In this document: positions 23,490-35,232 of the stretch, in pieces
How the letters are laid out: each line of letters starts with the position of its first letter
How positions within the stretch are numbered: the first letter of the stretch is position 1
From: Zingiber officinale
Taxonomy: Eukaryota > Streptophyta > Magnoliopsida > Zingiberales > Zingiberaceae
Direction: 5' to 3'
DNA length: 64,000 bases
Assembly: GCF_018446385.1 (NCBI RefSeq)
Contig: NC_056002.1
Location: 28,878,636-28,942,635, forward strand
Program-made: the position numbers and the translations under genes
The notes under the pieces: generated by a model
Told to the model about the DNA's origin: nothing
Seen by the model: the letters and a program-made list of their open reading frames with translations, nothing else
Database searches by the model: none

Positions 23490-24440
23490 AGTTCGAATTA
23501 AATAAATTATTTTTTCTTAACAAATTGAATCAATGAAAGTTTATTATTAAAATCGAATAAATATAAAATCAGTTAATTTAGCCAGTTAACAAATTAATTA
23601 AAATTTTCTTTATAAGTCATTGTTATATTGGATAATTGAATCCACCAATTGGCAATTAAGAATCGAGTCAGGATATAAGAATCAATTGATACCGATTTAG
23701 GTACATCAGGTAACTATGTATAACGTAACAATTGATTGATACCAATTCAATTTAATCAATTTCTAAATTTTAAAATCAAATTATCCAAATAACCAAAATA
23801 ATAAAAAAATAAAAAAACTAAATTAACCAATTTTAATCACTTGTATTGATTATTTTGATTTAATTGATATTTTACTCCCCGAGTTACATACATATATGAA
23901 TGCAATGATATAGTGCATAGTATAGGCCAATCCTAACAAGATCCGGAAGCATCACTTAAATGATATAGTGTTTAAAAAATAGATAATTATCTAAATGTTA
24001 TATATAATTAGACAGAGCAATAATTCAAAATCGAATAAAAAAATTATTTGTTTTGAGCAAAACAAATTTTTATTTATTATTAAAATTGAACAAATCGAAC
24101 AAACATAAAATTAATTACTTTGTCGGTTATTAAATTAAAGAAACGTTTCTTTATTAGTTGATTGCTATTATATATTAGCCGATTGATATTAAATAATGGA
24201 ATCCACCCATCGATAATTGAGAGTTAGTAGGGATTTAAGAATTGATTGATACTTATTTAGGTACATCAATCAACTGTTCATAATATATTAATCGATTGAT
24301 ACTAATTCGATTTAATCAATTTAATAAATTTTAAAATTAAATCTGAATAAATTAAAATAATAAAAAAAAATTCTAAATGGACCGAATCGAAATTCTGACT
24401 TTGATCAATTCTATTGATTATTTCGATTTAATTAATATTT
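23490..24440. repeat. Two diverged ~400-bp internal repeats
   Basis: 23490-23880 and 24025-24440 share a degenerate order: a run of Asn/Lys-codon-like AT sequence, TATAAAATYARTTA, GATTGTTATTATATTAG, ATCCACC.AT, then ATTGATACYRATTTAGGTAC and GATATTTTACTCCCC. Both are repeated again in duplication copy 2 (about 29040-29405 and 29575-30015). I do not recognise the family. Confidence 0.55.
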
Positions 24441-24454
24441 TACTCCCCTAGTTA

Positions 24455-27340
24455 CATCCACTATTATTTATATGTATATTTATTTGTTTATTATTTTTAA
24501 GGGTAAGTTGATATTTTTTTAATTTAGTGTTTAGAGTTTTTTAACTTAACTATATAAACATTTATATTTGATATTTCTAAAATTAATTTTTCTAGAGTTA
24601 ATAATATAACTAGCTTTTTCCTTTTCTTAATTTCTACATGATATCAGGTAGCGGTTATCCTTCTGTGACCTAATTTTTTTTGTCGCTCTTATTAGTATTT
24701 CCTATAGAGCCGTCAATTTGGATTGGGTCTGTCGGGTTAATCCGCCCCATCTAATAATTAAGTGGATTGGGTTGGAATTTTATCAACCCAAGCTCGCCGC
24801 GGGCCGACCCGCCTAGGCCCGCGATCCGCGTAAGTTGGCTTGTGATGGACTTGGGTTGATCCGCGGATTGAGAAACACATGTAAACTAAGTTTTATACCA
24901 ATTTATTATCTGTCTTTATTATAATTTTGAAATAAAAATAGTACTTTTCATCCTAAATAAATAATCATTTATGTCCATTTATATTTAAAATACATGTTTA
25001 TGGATATATTTGATTGATAAAATATTTTCGAAGTAAAACGTTGAATATATGAAATATTTTTTTAAAAAAATTGATGGGCCCGTGGGTTGGCCCGCCAAAC
25101 CCGCAACCTGTCTTAGATTGGGTTGGGTTAGAAATTTCCCAACCTGCCAAGTTGACGGGTTGGCCCGCCCCACCAAATGGTTGGCCCACCACGGGTCGAC
25201 CCGGTCCGCCACAGGTTTGCCCGTATGACAGCTCTAATTTTTTGTTGTCGCTGATGTCTCCTCCTGTACTGCCGACTTCAGTGTCGATGACATTTTTTGT
25301 CGATATCGACGTTGACATCCTTTTCTATCGATTTTAGGGTCGACGCCCGTTTGTTGATTTCGACACTGATACTCTTTTTTGTCGATTTTGGTGCCGACGC
25401 CCTGTGTTACCAATTTCAGCACCGATGTCCTTTTTTGCCAGTTTCAACACTGACGCCTTATGCTGTCAATTTTATACGTCAACATCCTTTTCTGTCTCAA
25501 ATTCTTTGTGTGACCATGGGTTGTCCTAACACTAGTTTTTGTTGATCGTACAGATATGTATCCGTACAGTTTAGTTGTTTTGAGCATTATTCGTTTTGTC
25601 ATCATGTCTGTCGAATAGATGCTTTATGAAAATTGATCAGTATATGTTGGAGCAGTTTCAACAATTCCTTGCTTCACAACCATCTGCCATGTTAGCTTCT
25701 TTTTATATAGGTTTATCATCGTCTAGTATTTCAAGTATATCTTTATCCTTGTAGATTTTGGACTCTAGTGTCTTTCATCATATGTCATCTAATTTATCAT
25801 CTTTTGTTTCTTTTTCTCCCAGTTTATCTATATTTATTGTGACTGCTAATGGTACTCCTATATCTAGGTATTGGTTCAATTGTTACATCTTATTTATCTC
25901 TTACTGATGTTTATTATATTCCGAGTCTTACTTTAAATCTTATTTTTGCTAGTCAATTATGTGAGTCTGAATACCTAGTCTCTTTTTCTATCTAATTGTT
26001 ATGTTCAGGACCCATGATCTTAGAGGCTGATTGGGACAGACTATAAGTAAGGAGAACTCTATGTTTTAGATCAACTCAAAATACCAGAAGTTTTAGCTTT
26101 GAGTGTGGATTTATCTTCTTTTTGTCTGAGTTATTCATCTTTTTATTTTTATTTGTGACACTCTCATTTAGGTCATGTTTTAGCATTTTATTTGTAATTT
26201 TTATCTTTTACAGGAGTATTAAGACCTTTAAAAAGTTTTAATATTTCTAATTGTAGTGGTTGTAAATTGGTCAAATTTTCTACTTTACCATTTTCTAAAG
26301 TCTTTTCTTTTTCTTTTGCTCCATTCGATTTTATTTATTTTGATGTATAGGGAGACTCTCCTATTCTTTCAGGGGGGAGAGTTACGGTATTATATTTTAT
26401 TTATTGGCGATTGCACTCGTTACTTTTGTATCTATCTTATAAAACACATGTCCGATTATCTTACCATTTTTAATAACTTTAAAGTTTTTTTTGTAAAAAC
26501 TTAAAATTCTAGTGTCATAAAGTGTTTTCGTTGTAATTTGGGGGTGCATACACTTCGAATCATTTTTCACATTTACTTACTACTGGTGGTACTATTTATC
26601 AAACTTCGTGTATAGATATTCCTAAACAGAATAATATGGCTAAACGGAAACATAGACATCTTGTTGAAACAACCCATTTATTTTTATTGTCTGCCAGTGT
26701 TCCTAGTACCTTTTGGGGGAAGCAATACTTAATATTGCTCACGTGATTAATAGAATTCCAATCTCACATAATTCAGGCTTGTCATTTTTTTTGAAAAATT
26801 GTATGGACATGCTCCTATCTATTCCTTTTTGTATGCTTTTTTGTCGTACTTGCTTCGTCCTTCGTCCACATGTCGAGCGTAATAGGTTAGTCTCTCGGTC
26901 TACTCTTTGTGTCTTTTGTTATGATGTTAGTCAAAAAGGATATTGTTATTTTGATTTCGTTAGTCAAAATTGTATGTATTTTGTTATGTTGTGTTTCTTG
27001 AGCATATTTTATTTTGTTCTATTTTGGCTAATTCGCATAATATAACAAAGTCAAATACGCTTTACATTGATGCTTTTAATTAATATTGACACTGAGGAAG
27101 CTTCACTCACAACTACTACTGGTAGCTCAACTAAATCTGGTACTTTGTTTCCTAAGATATTCGTTTCACACACTCATTCTTCTGTCACAACCAATCATCT
27201 CCCGATATTACGGATGATTATTCTATTCATTGTCATTAATCCACTTATATTCGTAAGTCTACTAAACTATCAGAACTAATTTTTATAAATCAATTCTTCT
27301 TTCCCTAAATCTCTCCTTATATTAGTTCACCTCATATAAA
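24455..27340 (+). mobile_element. Truncated Copia retrotransposon in duplication copy 1
   Basis: A short LTR-like stretch ends TTTCTACA at 24638, followed by a decayed primer site TGATATCAGG. Broken pol segments follow from about 25560: the pre-integrase block (WILDS..-like text near 25750), the zinc/GAG-pre-integrase region and the integrase core up to about 27270 (ARMKHRHLVET-like near 26640, then HVINRIPISHNSG). Reverse transcriptase, RNase H and the 3' LTR are missing. Stops and frameshifts are everywhere. Confidence 0.7.
24706..25235. mobile_element. Small TIR element (MITE-like), GGCCCGCC-rich
   Basis: The ends AGAGCCGTCA and TGACAGCTCT are inverted copies with one mismatch. The interior arms are also inversely related, rich in GGGTTGG and GGCCCGCC/GGCGGGCC words, around an AT-rich centre. 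Duplication copy 2 lacks it, so it inserted after the duplication. The exact target duplication is unclear. Elements with this look are common in plants and often placed near hAT, but I cannot confirm the superfamily. Confidence 0.6.
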
Positions 27341-27377
27341 GGACTTAGCTCACGCAACGTTGATGCACCGTCGCTAG

Positions 27378-27888
27378 TAGGGGTGTAATCGAGCCGAGCC
27401 GAGCTGAGCCGAACTCTTAAATGTTTGAGCTTGGCTCGTTTATAATCGAGCCGAGTTCGAGCTTTATTTAACGAATATATTCATGGCTCACGAGCTTATT
27501 CGAACTTTTATCGAGTCTAAACGAGCTTAATAAATATAAATCATAAATTTAAATATTCATTAAAAACTAAATTATATATTTAGAGAAAATTATAATATTA
27601 TTATTAAAATTTATAATTTTATTCTAATAAATAAATTTAATATATTTGTCTATATTTTTCCATAAGTAGAGTGTAAAATCTATAAATTCAATATCAAAAC
27701 TATTATTTTTTTATTTAAAAGTTGTTTAATGAGCTTAACGAATGTGTTCATGAGCTAACGAGTCGAATATTGCGAAGCTTGAGCTTGGTTTGTTTATCTT
27801 AACGAGCCTCATTAAACAAGCTCAAACGAGTTTTTATCGAATCGAGCTTCGAATAGCTCACAAGCGGCTTGATTCATTTATGTCCCTA
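27378..27888. mobile_element. hAT-like MITE, 511 bp
   Basis: The ends are TAGGGGTGTAATCGAGCC and (inverse) TAGGGACATAAATGAATCAAGCC, flanked by a perfect 8-bp duplication gtcgctag (27370-27377 and 27889-27896). An 8-bp duplication points to the hAT superfamily. The termini are rich in the GAGCCGAGC/GCTCGGCTC word and the centre is AT-rich without coding. It lies at the junction of the two duplicated blocks. Confidence 0.85.
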
Positions 27889-27921
27889 GTCGCTAGTTAA
27901 TATAATATATACTTGACCTGA

Positions 27922-30900
27922 CATGTTATTTAAAGATGTAATATATATTAATGTTAACATTTTATTTTGAAAAAAAATCATCTCAAATAAAAATTACTCT
28001 AATAAAATATTTTAAGATTGAAAATTTTTGCTGGATTGTGTTTAATTGGCGAGTTTGGTGTGTGTGAACGGTCGCGGGCATTTAATGATTCGCACCACGT
28101 GTGAAAATGGAAGAAGGAAAGGAGATTGTACGTTTAATTTCCAAGATTTTTTTTTTTTTAACTTTTGTTTCTTTTGAAACAGATTCTTTTAAGGAAAACA
28201 TTTTTTTTAGTGTTTTTAACATTTTAAATGATAAAAAATTATGGTCAGTAGACTTTTTAATATAAATATTTTTAAAATGCGAATTATCGTCAATCAATAT
28301 ATTATTTTTGCAAAATGATAATATAAATATTTTTCTCATATTAAATTGATAAACTAAATAAAATCAATAATTTTGATCTATTGTTTAATGGGCAGTTGAT
28401 AAATTATCTTCCATCAATATATTATTTTAATTATTATAGAACTTTCGATATTTGCGTTGTTAATAAACAAACAAATAGACGACAAACCTACAAATTATAG
28501 TATTAAAAGATAATGAAAAGTATTATTTTCATTTTTTTTCATAGACTAAGTCAAGAATCGAGCATAAATGAAAATGAGGTCAAATGTGACTTAACTAGTG
28601 AAGGTATACCTTCTTGTTCACAGTTGATTATTTGGGGACGCTCTACAGGCTCAGTCAGACACAGGTCGAGCACAAAATCAGGCAGCGTATAAAAACCACT
28701 AAAAGTAATACATCAACGTTTTTTTTTCTTTGTGGAAAATTGAGATTATTCAATTGAAATTATATGCTTCAAACTTGTTCACGGCCAATTGGACATCACT
28801 TTTGTTGGAAGTGGTCCTTGTATTTTAATAATGAATAAAAAAATGGATAGTTACTCAAAAATATCTTTTTTTTTTTTGCTTATAAATCATCTTTAAGAAT
28901 AATAAATACTCTTTATTTACTAATTTATGGAGTGCTCATTTCTCTTAAATAACTTCTTTTGTATGAATATATTTACTTAACAACTTTGCAAGAATAAATT
29001 ATCTAAATGCTACACATAAGATGAGAAATCAGTTCAAAGTAGAATATAATAATTCTTTTTTTTTTTACAAATTGAATCAATCAAATTTTATTATTAATAT
29101 CGATTAAATATAAAATCAGTTAATTTTGCTAGTTACCAAATTAACTAAATTTTTTTTATAAGTCGATTGTTATTGTATATTAGTCGATTGATATTGGATA
29201 ATTGAATCCATCAATTGACAATTAAGAGTCAAGTCATATATATCAATCAACTGCCTACAACATAACAATTCGATTTAATCAATTTTTAAATTTTAAAATT
29301 GAATTATCCAAATAAACCAAAATAATAAAAAACTAAAAAAAATCTAAATTAACCAATTTTAATCGATTGTATTGATTATTGTGATTTAGTTGATATTTTA
29401 CTCCCCTAATTATATGCATGCATGCATGCATGAATACATCATTTAGGGCAATCCTAAAGACATCCCGAATCATATAGGCCAATCCTAAAGAGATCCTGAA
29501 GTGATGGTTATCGCTTGAAATGATATAGTGTTTAAAAGATAGACAATGATCTAAATGTTGTATATAAGACTGAGCAATAATTCAAAATCGAATAAAAAAT
29601 TATTTGTTTTGAACAAATCAAACTTTAATTTATTATTAAAATTAGACAAATCAAACAAACATAAAATTAATTACTTTGTCGGTTATCAATTTAACGGAAC
29701 TTTTCTTTATTAGTTGATTGTTATTATATGTTAGTCGATTGATATTAGATAATCGAATCCACCCATTGATAAGTGAGAGTTGAGTTAATATTTAAGAATT
29801 GATTGATATTGATTTAGGTAGATCAATCACTCTTTACAACATAATAATCGAGTGATACTAATTCGATTTAAAAAATTTAATCAATTTCTAAATTTTAAAA
29901 TCAAATCCGAACGAAATAAATTGAAATAATAACAAAATCTAAATTAACCAAATTGAACATCTGACTTTGATCAATCCTATTGATTATTTCGATTTAATTG
30001 ATATTTTACTCCCTTAGTTATATGCATGAATACGGTTAGATTGTTTATATATATTTATTTGTTTCTTATTTTTTGAGATAATTTGTTTTTTTTTATTTAG
30101 TATTTAGAGTTTCTTAACTTAAGTATATCAGGATTTATACTCTATATTTCTAAGATTGATTTTTTAAGTTAATATATAATATGATTAGCTTTTTTCTCTT
30201 ATTAATTTCTACATGGTATCAGAGTAGTTATCTTTCTCTGATCTAATTTTTCTGCCGCCTTGTTACTGCTTCATGTTGTCACTGCTGTCTCCTATTACTA
30301 CTGTCGATTTTGGTGCCGACATCCTTTGTTATCGATTCCGGTGTCGATGTCCTTTTCTATCAATTTTGACACCGATGTCCTTTTATATTTATTTCGACGC
30401 CAACGCTCTTCTTTGCCGATTTTGATGTCGACGCTCTATGCTACCGATTTTGACACCAATGTCTTTTTTTGTCAGTTTCAACACCGATGCCCTATGCTAT
30501 AGATTTCTACGCTAACATCCTTTTGTATCTCAAATTCTTTATGTGACCACGGGTTGTCCTAACACTAGTTTTTACTGATCGTACAGATGTATATCCGTAC
30601 AGTTTGGTTATTTTAAGTATTATTCATTTATTATCATGTCTGGTCATACATATGCTTTATGAAAATTGATCTGTATATGTTGGAGCAGTTTCAATAGTTC
30701 CTTCCTTCACAACCCTCTGCTATGTCAGCTTCCTCTCATATATGTTTGTCATTATCTAGTATTTCAGGTATATCTTCATCCTTGTGGATTTTGAACTCTA
30801 GTTTCTCCCATCATATGTCATCTAATTTATTATCTTTTGTTTATTTTTCTCCCAATTTATCTATATCTATTGTGACTGCTGATGGTACTCCTATGCCATT

Positions 30901-32330
30901 AGTAGGTGTTGGTTTAATTGTTACATCTTATTTATCTCTTACTGATGTTTATTATATTCCGAGTCTTACTTTAAATCTTATATTTGCTAGTCAATTATGT
31001 GAGTCTGGATACCTAGTCTCTTTTTTTCTATTTAATTGTTATGTTCAGGACCCGCGATCTTAAAGGCTGATTGGGACAAGCCATAGGCAAGAAGGACTCT
31101 ATGTTTTAGATCAACTCGAAGTAACAGAAGTTTTAGCTTTGAGTATAAATTTATCTTCTTTTCGGTTGAGTTGTTCATCTTTTTATTTTTATTTATGACA
31201 TTCTCACTTAGGTCATGTTTTAACATCTCGCTTGTAGTTTTTAGCTTCTATAGGAGTATTAGGACATTTACAAAGTTTTGATATTTCTGATTATAGTGAT
31301 TGTAAACTGACCAAATTTCTGCTTTACTATTCTCTAAAAGTCTTTTCTTTTTATTCTGCTCTATTTGATCTTATCCATTCTGATGTATGAGAACCCTCTC
31401 ATATTCCTGCAAAAGGGGAGAGTCAAAATATTATATTTTATTTATTGATGATTGTACTCATTACTCTTGGGTCTATCTTATGAAATACAAGTCTGATTAT
31501 CTTATCATTTTCAACAATTTTAGAATTTTTGTGAAACTCAACATTCTAGTGTCATAAAGTGTTTTCATTGTGATTTGAATGGTGAATACACTTTAAATCA
31601 TTTTTCACATTTACTTGCTTCTGATGATATTATTCATCAAACTTCGTGTACAGATACTCCTGAACAGAATAGTATGGCTGAACGGAAACACAGGCATCCT
31701 GTTGAAACAACCCATTCATTTTTATTATCTGCTAGTGTTCCTAGTGCCTTTTGGGGGGAAGCAATCCTTAATGTTGTTCACATAATTAATAGAATTTCAA
31801 TCTCATATAATTCAAGCTTATCATCTTTTAAAAACTTATATAGGCATGCTCCTCTCTATTCCTTCGTGTGTTTTTGGTTGTACTTGCTTCGTCCTTCGTC
31901 CATATGTTGAGCGTAATAAGTTAGCCTCTCGGTATGCTTTTTGTGTCTTTTGGATTATAGTGTTAGTCAAAAAAGATATCATTATTTTGATCATGTTAGT
32001 CAAAAATTATATGTATCTCGTCATGTTGTGTTTCTTGAGTATATTCTATTTTTTCTATTCTGGATAGTTCACATAATATGACAAAGTCAAATCTGCTTTG
32101 TATTGATGCTTTTAATACTGACACTGAGGAAGCTTCACCTATAGCTACTATTGGTAGCTCAACTAAATTTGGTACTTTGGTTCTCGAGATATCCGTTCCA
32201 CATGTTCTTCCTTCTGCCACTACCCACCCATCTCCTAAGGTTACGGATGATCCTTCTCTTCACCGTCGTCAATCCTCTCATGTTCGTAAGTATACTAAAC
32301 TACTAGATTTTACTTACTTTTGTTATTCTT
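27922..32330 (+). repeat. Tandem duplication block, copy 2
   Basis: Homologous to 22241-27270, beginning GACATGTTATTTAAAGATG. It holds the same AT-rich region and the same Copia 5' part, but here the Copia element continues to its own 3' LTR at about 34071. Confidence 0.85.
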
Positions 32331-34071
32331 GTTCTTTTGCTTCATTTGTTATATCTGTTCATTGTCTTTATGTGTTTGTATCCTATTGAGAAGTCGTTCG
32401 TAACCCAGTTTGGTAGAGTGCTATAGTTGAGGAACTGACTGTTTTGTATCAAACTTATACATGAGATTTGGTAACATTACCATCAGGAAAACATATCATT
32501 GGTTCTCGTTGGGTATATAAGATCATAATTAAATCTGATAGATTTATTGAATGATACAAAGCTCATCTTGTTATTAAAAGTTATTCTCAAGATTATGACA
32601 TGGATCATAAGGAAACATTTACTCCTGTTATAAAAATGACGACTGTTCATACTTTGATTGTTGTTGCTTCTGTTTGTTGATGGAGAATATCTTAGATGGA
32701 TATTAAGAATGCATTTCTAAATGGTGATCTTCATGAAGAAGTTTATATGACATCTCCTCTTGGTATTTCACACTAACCTGGTGAAGTTTGTAGGCTTCGT
32801 AAAGTGCTTTATGGTCTCAAATAAATACCTCGTGCTTGGTTTGAGAAATTCTCTAGAGTGATTACTTCGCTTGATTTTCATCCTAGTAATCATGATACAA
32901 CATTATTTGTTAGTTTTACGAGTGCAGGTTACATTCTTTTATCATTATATATGTTGATGACATGATTATTACTAGTGATGATTCTGATGAAATTGCTTCC
33001 TTAAAATCTAAGTTGGCTTGTTGTTTTGCTATGAAAGACTTCGGTATACTACACTACTTTCTAGGCATTGAGGTCACTTATTCATCGAAAAGTTATCTTT
33101 TATCCCAATCAAAGTATATATATCTGATTTGTTTGAGCATACTCATCTTATTGATAATAGAGTCGTTGATACTTCTATTGAGACTAATGCTCGATATTCT
33201 CCATTTGATGACTCACTTTTGCCCGATCCTAGTTTGTACAGACCTATTGTTGGAAGCTTAGTTTATCTCACCTAACTCGTCTAGATATTATATATATTGT
33301 TCACGTGGTTAAACAATTTATCGCTGCACCAATTACAGTTCATTAGACTGTTGTACTTTGTATTCTCAAGTATCTTTGGGACACTTAATTTCAAAGCCTT
33401 TTATTTCTTTCTACTTTATCTCTGGAGTTACGTGCATACTATGATGCTGATTGGACTGGTGATCCTACAAATCGCAAATCTACCACTGATTTTTGTATTT
33501 TTCTTGGTGATTATCTCATTTCTTGGAAGAGTAAGAAACAAGATGTTATTTCTAGATTTTTCACGGAAGTTGAATATCGTGTCATACCCTCAACTACTTG
33601 TGAGATAGTTTGGTTGCTTGCGGATATGAGTATCTCTCCCTACTCCATTATATTATGGTAATAAGAGTATTATTTAAATTACGCATAATTGAGTTTTTCA
33701 TGAGCAGATGAAATATATTAAAATTGATTGTCATATTACTCATCATCATCTTCAAATTAACACCATTACATTACATTTTATTCATTCAAATCTACATATT
33801 ACTAATATATTTATCAAAGCACATTTCGCTTCAAGCTTTTGTTTCTTATCTGACAAACTTTCAATGCTTCTAACTGTAGCATCGTGAATTTGAGGGGGAA
33901 TATAATCTTAGATTATATATATTTATTTATTTATAATTTTTAGTATAATTTGATCTTTTTCTTTTTTTATTTAGAGTTTAGAATTTCTTAACTTAGCTAC
34001 GAATTTATACTTTATATTTCTAAAATTAATTTTTTAGAGTTAATAATATGACTGTCTTTTTCCTCTTTGCA
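30027..34071 (+). mobile_element. Copia retrotransposon with short LTRs, degenerate
   Basis: LTR-like ends of about 170-190 bp lie at 30027-30213 and 33901-34071, sharing the TTTAGAGTTTMTTAACTTA and TTTATACT.TATATTTCTAA blocks. A primer site TGGTATCAGAG starts at 30214 and a polypurine tract TGAGGGGGAA ends at 33900. The internal order pre-integrase, integrase, reverse transcriptase, RNase H is that of Ty1/Copia. No clean target duplication was found, so the edges are approximate. Confidence 0.8.
30722..33850 (+). pseudogene. Broken Copia pol polyprotein
   Basis: Recognisable pieces in order, in shifting frames: a pre-integrase block (SSFSHHMSSNL..SIVTADGTPMPLVGVG), integrase (IDDYT-like near 31440; TSCTDTPEQNSMAERKHRH at 31640-31700; VHIINRISISYNSSLS), reverse transcriptase (LPSGKHIIGSRWVYK near 32470; MDIKNAFLNGDLHEEVYM near 32700; LYVDDMIIT near 32945, with intact Asp-Asp), and RNase H (YCDADW-like near 33440, FTEVEYR near 33560, ending near 33850). 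More than ten stops and frameshifts make it non-functional. This is a transposon gene, not a host gene. Confidence 0.8.
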
Positions 34072-35232
34072 AAACAAATACAATGATATACTCCAAATCG
34101 CATGGGAAAGTTCCCCAGTTAATGTTGTTGCGCGCCTTTGTCATATAGTGTTTAGACTTTTATGTAACATTTATTTGAAAAAAAAACATGGGACTTTAAT
34201 TTGCTAGGAATCAAAGATTATTTTCAGATTTATATAAGTTGTCTAGAAGGAAGATATTATCATTACTATCAAAGTTTATTATGAATTTTAATTCTCAAAT
34301 TTAAAGTATACATGAAAAAACAATTCATCTTAGTTTATAGGAAAGCACACTTAAATTGACAATTATACGTAAATACAAGTTGGGTGGAAGAAGACTGTTG
34401 ACCATTTAAAAAAAAAAAATTAGAATTGTCACAATTCTCTTATATTTTTCTTTATTCTTAGACACCAGTGGCCTGTTCTTGACTTCAAAGTTCAAACCTT
34501 CTTTTTTCCAATCAAGATCAGTTGCAACTGAAGAAAGAATTCACAAATATACAACTCCCCAAGTAACAACCTCAAAGTCATCAGTCTTACAAAGAGCACA
34601 TCCACACAGAGCCACAGAAGTTTGAATGCACGTGAAAATATGTATAAACTAATTGTAGAACCTTCATCTCCCACATGACTTGGGTGTTCTTCCTCATTAC
34701 AAGATCAAGTCAAACAAAGAAAAATACAGAGATTTTTGTCAACAGCGTAGAGCATTCTCTACCTCTGGCCAAAGTCTCAATACATCAATAAAGTAAAAAG
34801 GAGAAGAAAGGCATCGCTTTCGAGTTAAAATCTTTTCTGAATTATAATACACAATCACTTTCAGAGGTTTGAATCCATATAAAGAAGGATTAGTAATGTC
34901 ACTCATGCATCAAATGAAAAATAATCTGACAGACTGAGAAACTTAAATTTTTGAAATTTAGTGCCTTCAAGAAGAGCTGCTTAATTAGATTGCAAGTCAC
35001 TTAATTAATCTAAGTTTATATATTTATATTCTTGTCAAGTCTAATTATGATAACTGCATAAATTTCTCGGTTAGAAGGTACATCACACGAATTTTGAGGC
35101 AAAAAACTGTTGTAGATTTTCGAGAAATCAGCTCTTATACATCTGCTAGTTGCTAAATTGGAGAGATGAGATAATTGGGATGGGTTGTTACCACCAAAGT
35201 AGCTTGAAGAAAATGATGCCTCCACCAAACTG
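34072..35232. other. Region downstream of the DUF4378 gene
   Basis: AT-rich with no recognised gene. The right part is the likely 3' UTR of the minus-strand gene ending at 35233. Confidence 0.5.

Larger units (their letters stand above)
22241..27270 (+). repeat. Tandem duplication block, copy 1
   Basis: From GATAACATGTTATTTAAAGA onward the sequence matches the block beginning near 27922, with many small differences. It includes the TTGCTGGATTGTGTTTAATT and GCACCACGTGTGAAAATGG marks, the AT-rich stretch with two internal repeats, and the first part of a Copia element. The offset is about 5.65 kb at the start and about 5.05 kb inside the Copia part. The difference is mostly explained by a TIR element (24706-25235) present only here. 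Confidence 0.85.

Noticed and set aside
30722..33608. Several short frames as separate host genes
   Set aside because: They are pieces of one broken Copia pol with integrase, RT and RNase H motifs in order.
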